In this document: positions 9,901 to 14,182 of the stretch, piece after piece
Position numbering within the stretch: position 1 is the stretch's first letter
Layout of the letters: each line of letters opens with the position of its first letter
The notes under the pieces: model-generated
Database searches by the model: none
The model's input: the letters and a program-made list of their open reading frames with translations, nothing else
Told to the model about the DNA's origin: nothing
DNA from: Candolleomyces eurysporus
Taxonomy: Eukaryota > Basidiomycota > Agaricomycetes > Agaricales > Psathyrellaceae
DNA: 14,182 nucleotides
Direction: 5' to 3'
NCBI GenBank assembly: GCA_027579435.1
Contig: JANBPK010001414.1
Coordinates: 1-14,182 of the forward strand
Program-made: the position numbers and the translations under genes

Positions 9901-10105
9901 ATCGTCCCGGCCTATCTATAACCCTCCATTCCCTGTGCCTCGCGACTTAGGGGATTTAACCAGACTCGTGGGCCTGAAAAACGAGACGGAGGGCGTTGGA
10001 GAAGCTCGGGTGAATATGCGACGAGCAGCAAACACCATGATGATGGCAACAAAACCCCATTTCCCTGACACGTGGCATGCCCTTTTGTTCAAGGGAAAAG
10101 ACTGA
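6938..10105 (+). CDS. P-loop NTPase with C-terminal PD-(D/E)XK-like nuclease (Crinkler/RHS-type)
   Basis: I place the start at ATG 6938. Exons are 6938-7742, 7807-8755 and 8809-10105, with introns of 64 and 53 nt, giving about 1016 codons to TGA 10103-10105. The N-terminus carries a bipartite basic motif (K9R10, R25KLK28) resembling a nuclear localisation signal. A helical region follows, then Walker A SSGTGKS (residues ~238-244) with the family phrase IPLCLR just after it. Walker B is hydrophobic-SFDEAH (D421/E422), and a LYLSTSGK sensor-like strand follows a Ser/Pro-rich insert. The C-terminal domain has GID (D828) and GQAK (Q850/K852), matching a D...QxK nuclease core. In established knowledge this pairing of NTPase and restriction-like nuclease marks Crinkler/RHS effectors, thought to act on DNA in the nucleus of a host or rival cell. 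One stretch (~7315 to ~7446) reads in a different frame, so the copy is either mis-sequenced or defective. Family call is from recognition, not a search. Confidence 0.8.
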
Positions 10106-10575
10106 GTATTAGTTGTATGTACACCATATACAATACATATCGCTCCGCTAATGTATGAAAAGTCGGGTACGTACCTACTTGAAGAGCTTGCAGGCGTCGA
10201 TTAGCATCCTTTTCCTTTCACTTCTCCCTCTGTTCTGTTTCGCCTCTCTGAGTCTCAGAGGCGACATACCTTAAAGATACTCAGCCTTCAAAACTGCCGA
10301 GTCTGCGATGAATACTTGCGTGATCAATGGCCACGTCTTGTTCTCGTCCATTCAATGAATTCGGCATCGCCAGTCCAAACGTCAAGGGATAAGGTTAAGT
10401 TTATGTTAGTTGTGGGGGAAAACGTCGTGTGTGTACACCTTGCCTGGTCTTTCCACACATACAAGAACGGTGACGTCTATCGCCCACTCCTGCTCCTGGA
10501 ACAACAGAGAGAGACTATCACGAGATCTCATCTAGGAACGGAGTGTCTCAACCTCAGTCTTGTCTTCGTTTTTCC
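10106..10575. other. Downstream region of the nuclease gene, no gene seen
   Basis: The stretch has an AT-rich start (10106-10160) typical of a fungal 3' UTR, then a C/T-rich patch around 10208-10245 and an inverted repeat at 10241-10263. The plus frame at 10316-10666 runs into the dispersed repeat and has no family resemblance. Confidence 0.4.
10241..10263. repeat. Short inverted repeat (cgcctct / agaggcg)
   Basis: Seven-base perfect arms surround a 9-nt loop. The inside of the repeat can alternatively pair as ctctgag-t-ctcagag. It lies about 140 nt after the stop of the nuclease gene. It may be chance or a 3' end structure. Confidence 0.4.
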
Positions 10576-10764
10576 AGCTGCAAACATTGCTACCTACTGT
10601 GCAAAACATACCCCTGTTTACACCTCATTACTCGGGAGGGCCTACGGCTTCACCACTTGGCAATAGAGAATGAGACAGGGGCTTCCACGACTACTTGCTG
10701 TTCATCTTCGAGCGGGTACAGTTCGGCACTTGTGTTCTTTCAATTCTATTGTGTACCGATCTAG
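10576..10764 (+). repeat. Dispersed repeat, copy B
   Basis: Same-orientation relative of 3898-4064, with shared blocks such as ccctgtttac, gggagggcct, gcttcaccac, gacaggggcttcc and cagttcggca. This copy has an insertion of about 8 bases after the shared ggcaa relative to copy A. Reading frames do not correspond. Ends are not defined by terminal repeats that I can see. Confidence 0.65.
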
Positions 10765-11366
10765 GGTGGAAGCTGGCAATGATCAGGCTGGCCAATGATC
10801 GTCCCAGGGCATGCCAATATTGCTACCTTGCTATCTCCTGTTTGTCTCCTTGCGTTAGGTCCCATGCTCGTTGTGTACTATTTTACCTCAAGTCTCTCTT
10901 TATGACACAACTGGATTAATCCTGCAAATCGTCAACTTTGTGAAAGTGAACCAGAAAATGCAAGTTGTTGAGACAATATTAGAACATATAATAAAATACA
11001 GAGAATTATAGATACATAAGATGGAATCATGGAATCGCTGAACGTGCCCATCACTCAAATAGCTGACCTGTGGGTAGTGGACCGACGCTGCGCGCGGCAA
11101 GCTCTGAGGCCTGGGTTTTTTATAGTGCGACGTCTCAACTGCATTGGTTAGCGGGCTAATGTGGTTAAAGGTAAAAGAACAAGTAGAAAAGAAAATGGCG
11201 CAAATGAGATTGAAGCAACGCGCCCCTTAGCCACACACCAAGCACTGGCCCAACATGTGATTCGCAGGAGCGCCAAATTTCTTGGCATCCAACTGCGCCC
11301 TACAAGAGGTTTTAGGCCTCGGAAGTAGCATCTGACCGGAACTCTGATCTGAGCTCTACTCGAGGA
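10765..11366. other. Intergenic stretch, no gene seen
   Basis: AT-rich in the middle (about 10960-11020), with no frame that resembles a protein family. A tttttatag string at 11116-11124 is TATA-like but has nothing obvious downstream. It lies 3' of the minus-strand fragment that ends at 11367 and may include that gene's former 3' UTR. Confidence 0.35.
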
Positions 11367-11770
11367 TCAATCAAGGACATTCCCATCCCCCGGCGTCACC
11401 TTGGGAAATTTCTTCTCCATGTGCCTCTGGAAGTCTGCGATGTACATTTCTAAACATTTGACATAGTCAGTCATTGCAAACAAGGCCAGAGAGCCCTAAT
11501 TAAGGGAGGAAAGAAANGGGGNAAGAGGTAGGAGCTCAAAAGCTGAGGATATGGATGACTTACCCCCTTTGTCCTTCGACTTGAGACTCAGAATCAATGC
11601 AGAGAAACCTCGGTCTACAAGCGAAATCTCATGTGAATCGACAATGCTTTGGATAACGGACTGGAATAGCACTTACTCAGATCACCTGGAGTTGCAGCAA
11701 ACCCGACACCTGCCCCCAAACTTGTGTTGAACTTTACTTGAAATGGGCGTCTTATCCAGCGCCTAATCAC
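11367..11770 (-). pseudogene. 5'-truncated gene fragment, last three exons of an unknown protein
   Basis: Reading the minus strand, exon pieces 11770-11677, 11614-11564 and 11495-11367 are separated by GT-AG introns of 62 and 68 nt, and the last ends at TGA 11369-11367. The first junction joins in phase. The second leaves one extra G at a run of five G (complement of 11563-11567), so a four-G run would restore the frame; two Ns lie in this intron. The peptide reads as a Gly/Ala-rich part, then SALILSLKSKDKG, then an amphipathic helix ending in a Gly/Asp-rich tail. No ATG lies upstream: the frame closes at TAA 11773-11771 beside the palindrome-rich block, as if an insertion removed the 5' part. 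The protein family is not recognised. Confidence 0.5.
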
Positions 11771-11779
11771 TTACCTATC

Positions 11780-12030
11780 ACGTGACATAGTACACGTATG
11801 GACACGTAGTTACACGTAGTAGTCTATTATTAGATAGGTCTGGACTTGGCCAGAAGTTCGACATACGTAGATATCATGTTTCATGTACATCATACTACGT
11901 CATCCTTAGTCAGTAGCCTATTGTACTACGTCATAGGCTCAGTCAGCATGACGTGCTAAGCACGCAATGCTCAGTCAGCCAACTGGTGCACAGACCAGTT
12001 GAGTGACTTATTGTGACGTGACTGTCACAT
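11780..12030. promoter_or_regulatory. Palindrome- and ACGT-rich block upstream of a TATA box
   Basis: Nine ACGT cores occur here, at 11780, 11794, 11804, 11814, 11865, 11897, 11928, 11951 and 12016, with a tenth at 12038. Two sit in tactacgtcat repeats and two in tgacgtg, which resemble bZIP-type sites. Four consecutive hairpins follow: 11915-11921/11933-11939, 11946-11970 (gcat..cgtgct-a-agcacg..atgc), 11980-11987/11994-12001 (8-bp arms) and 12012-12017/12024-12029. The 11-base string gctcagtcagc is repeated at 11937 and 11969. It could be a promoter with operator-like sites, part of an LTR, or a MITE. No terminal repeats or target duplication are confirmed. Confidence 0.55.
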
Positions 12031-12040
12031 AGTAGAAACG

Positions 12041-12048
12041 TATAAATA
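12041..12048 (+). promoter_or_regulatory. TATA box (tataaata)
   Basis: A canonical tataaata sits just after the hairpin cluster. Downstream, 12070-12170 is a C/A-rich leader typical of fungal transcripts or of LTR R-U5 regions. It most likely drives the short ORF at 12240. Confidence 0.6.
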
Positions 12049-12239
12049 GCCCTCTTGTAGTAGCTAGTTTCCACAGAAGAACAACTCGTACTACAAAGTA
12101 CTCTTCTACACACGCTTACAGCACACTCGCATCAACACCACCCTCTCACCTCCACCAAGCCACAAGCAAGGTATGATGTCAGATCATACTCAGTATTCTA
12201 GGGCTACGTTTCTGCGCAGGTTATTCCCCTGTACTTGCA

Positions 12240-12386
12240 ATGGCGAGTTCAGTAGAATTGCCCTCTTCTGCGAACATGGCTGTTCAACAACTTGTGGGTG
12301 CAGCAGCCTCTATAACATTACAAGTTCAAATTCGGAGTTTGATCAGCAAACATAGCAATAAAAGCAGAGACGCGCAAGAACCCTGA
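12240..12386 (+). CDS. Short ORF, 48 aa, behind a TATA box and possible 5' UTR intron
   Basis: The ATG at 12240 has a G at -3 and G at +4. The frame runs 48 codons to TGA 12384-12386 and predicts an Ala/Ser/Gln-rich, probably helical peptide beginning MASSVELPSSANMAVQQL. A possible intron (12171-12219, gtatga...gcgcag, 49 nt) removes an upstream ATG pair at 12173. Together with the TATA box about 190 nt upstream and the C/A-rich leader, this resembles a transcription unit. The arrangement also recalls an LTR leading into a truncated gag, but no primer-binding site or protease/RT sequence follows. A competing frame from 12173 (60 aa) is Cys-rich and looks less natural. Confidence 0.3.
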   Translation: MASSVELPSSANMAVQQLVGAAASITLQVQIRSLISKHSNKSRDAQEP

Positions 12387-12411
12387 CTTACTACCCCTCA
12401 TCATCAGGGTT
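12379..12411. repeat. Inverted repeat spanning the stop of the short ORF
   Basis: Arms aaccctga (12379-12386) and tcagggtt (12404-12411) are perfect 8-base complements around a 17-nt loop. The TGA of the short ORF lies in the left arm. Confidence 0.5.
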
Positions 12412-12594
12412 TCTATGAAGGAATGATAAAGTCTGATCTAGGCTTAGCCAGTCTCTCATTGCCATCACGTTGAACAGGCTGATAACATGATAGATAAGGC
12501 CTGATAAGCCCAGGTAGACCTGGGTGTTGTGTGGCAACTCTGGTGAGTCCGTGTGCCGGGCGTCCCATATTCTAAAGTATCGAGTCCATTTCAT
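12391..12594 (-). CDS. Unassigned 67-codon ORF on the minus strand
   Basis: The minus-strand frame starts at ATG 12594 and stops at 12391. It predicts a peptide with Trp-, Tyr- and Leu-rich stretches including YLGLSGLIYHVISLFNVMAM, which has ordinary protein composition and could be a fragment of a larger gene. A TGA in frame 15 nt upstream and the absence of splice signals keep confidence low. No family recognised. Confidence 0.2.
   Translation of the reverse strand: MKWTRYFRIWDARHTDSPELPHNTQVYLGLSGLIYHVISLFNVMAMRDWLSLDQTLSFLHRNPDDEG
12509..12524. repeat. Palindrome cccaggt-ag-acctggg
   Basis: Perfect 7-base arms with a 2-base centre. One of several short inverted repeats in this 800-bp interval. 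Confidence 0.6.
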
Positions 12595-12674
12595 GGCGGT
12601 AAGTCAATCGAAGTTACGATGAAGCCGGATTACCCCGAGGTTTGGCTGATCATCCAGAGGGCAAACATTCTAAG

Positions 12675-12698
12675 CCCGCTCATGATATGATGAGCGGG
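12675..12698. repeat. Hairpin cccgctcat / atgagcggg
   Basis: Nine-base perfect arms and a 6-nt loop make this the strongest simple hairpin I found in the window. No coding context; no CTRR-type Helitron end follows on either strand. Confidence 0.7.
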
Positions 12699-12899
12699 AA
12701 GTTAGGGATCGCATTATTACTGGGAATTCTGTTTGTGGACTAATGTGCGAAACAGGTTTGTGCATTCCTGGAGAAAACCCTTGGCTTGGTGGGAACACAC
12801 GCTACTTTCAATAATAGTTTCCTGTGCACACTGAATGCATGTTTTAATTCGTGTCCAAGGTGCTCGGTACGTATCCTTACAAGGGGTACAAGTAGCTCA

Positions 12900-13316
12900 A
12901 GAAGGCACATTGCAAGGGAGTGGTATGTACATGAGATTAGAACGGCATCCCCAAACATACGGCTACTGCTGTCCCTACCAACCACCCAAACACCCTGCAG
13001 TGAGCAGGACGCCAGAGAACGAGGCTAAAGAGCTGCTCGCCATCTGAAGGGAGGTAGCAAGTGATATTTGTATGGGTGGAGAACGGCATCTCGAAACATG
13101 CGTCTACTACCGCCTTCCCTACCGAAACCACCAAGCCCACAGTGAGCAGGACATCACAGAACAAGGCTGAAGAGTTGCTTTGCCAATTGAGGAGAGGTGT
13201 ACACGGGCATAGGACGGCATCTCAAACACGTGTCTACTGCCATCCCTACGGAAACTATCCAAGTACCCCACAGTGAGCAGGACATCAGGCAACAAGGCTG
13301 AAAGCTCGCTTTGCCG
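12900..13316. repeat. Three diverged tandem units of about 131-142 bp
   Basis: The anchor cggcat occurs at 12943, 13084 and 13215, and cagtgagcaggac occurs at 12998, 13140 and 13271, giving periods of 141-142 and 131 bp. Between anchors the units share a taCTGCc..tccctac block, an AACaAGGCTgaA block and a GCTttGCC block. In one plus frame they all read as variants of VSRTSxNKA, but stops and indels break any continuous frame. The lengths differ and are not multiples of three, so this is best treated as a non-coding minisatellite-like array or serial duplication of an old exon. Confidence 0.75.
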
Positions 13317-13317
13317 T

Positions 13318-13376
13318 GGAAAGATAGCCACCGAGAGCGGAGAGAGGGAAAGATAGCCACCGAGAGCGGAGAGAGG
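13318..13376. repeat. Perfect 29-bp tandem duplication
   Basis: The unit beginning gaaagatagccaccgagagc (13319) repeats exactly from 13348, with a partial third start at 13377. It abuts the end of the larger tandem array. A period of 29 shifts the frame, so it is unlikely to be coding. Confidence 0.85.
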
Positions 13377-13518
13377 GAAAGAGGCAGTACAGAAGAAACT
13401 ATCCCTCCCACATCAGAAGCGAGCTCACGAAGCGAGGCGGAACGATGGGGAGGCCAAGAGAAATTCGCGGGCATCAGCCACGCGCATCGCAAACCAAATA
13501 ACAATAATATACTAAGTA

Positions 13519-13929
13519 ATGGCCGCAGAGATGCCATCTCCCGATTTGTGCGGCCAGAAGTAAGTACGTCATGTGAAGCTTATTCCTCTTTCTGTCGGGT
13601 GCCACCTCCATCAGTCTGATGGACCTGGTAACTCTGATAATTCCAGGTATAGGACAGGAACTTTCTGTTTGGCTGCATTGTCAAATGATCATCACATCGA
13701 ATTTCGTGTACCTTACCCGCTCGGCGCCCATGTGGAAGGGACTGCCGTTTCGATATTCACGAGCAGGGCTCCTGGTTGCAGGTCCAACCAATATAGGCGC
13801 ATCCTTGGACTATGGGCGGATTTGGACAAAGAATACCAAGGAAAGACAGGTCGATGGCACGTTCCAGTTTCTCTTACCAATCACGTTTGCCCGTGCATTA
13901 GCACGGCGAGGGCCCTCGGCCTCATTTGA
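13519..13929 (+). CDS. Possible two-exon gene, about 107 aa, unknown
   Basis: An ATG at 13519 with purine at -3 and G at +4 opens a 41-nt exon ending at a gtaagt donor (13560). An acceptor ttccag at 13646 begins a second exon, 13647-13929, that joins in frame and stops at TGA 13927-13929. The product of about 107 residues is rich in Tyr, Arg, Gly and Trp in its middle, with no domain I recognise. A rival plus-strand frame over 13619-14158 is open for 180 codons without an intron and overlaps it, so the coding frame is undecided. Neither shows a family resemblance, and the gene may continue past the window. Confidence 0.3.
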
Positions 13930-14182
13930 GTGGCACTGCGCTCGCTGGCGCCCGCTTCTTCGGCGGCTCGCGCTCAGGACTGTTGCTGAATTTCCAGCTC
14001 GAGCATTAAACTACGCCAATTTTGTCCTTTGGTCGATTTCGCAATTTGTCGACCTCACCATCATTCTAAAGGTAGATCAGACTTTGGCAATTAACGTTAA
14101 TCAATACTGGGTGTCATATCCGGGTTCGTTGCTCTCGAAAATGAAAGCTTGTGCATGAGACAACAAAAGGCTCTGGAGGTCG
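13930..14182. other. Right-edge stretch, nothing firmly assignable
   Basis: GC-rich until about 13990, then AT-richer. It is covered by the long rival frame ending at TGA 14156-14158 and contains no promoter, tRNA or repeat that I can support. Confidence 0.3.

Noticed and set aside
11776..12172. Complete solo LTR
   Set aside because: TATA box and leader look LTR-like, but no defined TG...CA ends, target duplication or primer-binding site could be found.
12675..12720. Helitron 3' end (hairpin followed by CTRR-T)
   Set aside because: No CTRR follows the hairpin at the expected distance on either strand, and no Rep/helicase sequence is present.
1..14182. CRISPR arrays, rRNA genes, bacterial-type operons
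   Set aside because: Intron-rich eukaryotic genes dominate and no regularly spaced short repeats or rRNA sequence was seen.

Overview
The window looks like nuclear DNA of a filamentous basidiomycete, probably an agaricomycete. The two best-resolved genes are split by many short GT-AG introns of about 50-90 nt. One encodes a fungal microsomal-type cytochrome P450. The other encodes a P-loop NTPase fused to a PD-(D/E)XK-like nuclease, an architecture I recognise from the Crinkler/RHS-type effector family that is expanded in basidiomycetes. Rhizoctonia-like fungi would fit, but the species is inference. The sequence contains isolated Ns (2733, 3692, 4102, 6886, 11517, 11522), several beside homopolymers. 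At least three apparent frameshifts can be cured by a one-base change, so some broken genes may reflect base calling rather than decay.

Left part (1-4330). The 3' end of a Lys/Ser/Glu-rich gene enters from outside the window (2-295). A cytochrome P450 follows (1129-3399, 11 exons). It has all its signature motifs but two in-frame stops and an N-associated frameshift. Just beyond the P450 lies a degraded second copy of the Ser/Glu-rich tail (3761-3874), so the P450 is bracketed by related sequence. A dispersed non-coding repeat (about 3898-4064) recurs near 10576-10764.

Middle (4330-10105). A small, well-organised gene has a TATA box, a microsatellite in its leader, three exons and a 168-aa product of unknown family. 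After about 1.6 kb with no convincing gene comes the main feature of the window, a gene of about 1016 codons at 6938-10105. It encodes a candidate nuclear-localised NTPase-nuclease effector: Walker A near residue 239, Walker B near 421, and a D...QxK nuclease motif near 828-852. Two small introns are clear, and a segment of about 130 nt is read in another frame.

Right part (10106-14182). This is accessory, repeat-rich DNA. It holds a 5'-truncated minus-strand gene fragment (11367-11770), a dense cluster of short hairpins and ACGT cores in front of a strong TATA box (11780-12049), and a 48-aa ORF with a putative 5' UTR intron. Further right are more hairpins, three diverged tandem units of about 131-142 bp, a perfect 29-bp duplication, and a weakly supported two-exon gene at 13519-13929.

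I see no operon-like logic, as expected for a fungus. The genes are independent units in a region that has been duplicated and broken by repeats. The P450 and the nuclease gene need not be functionally linked.
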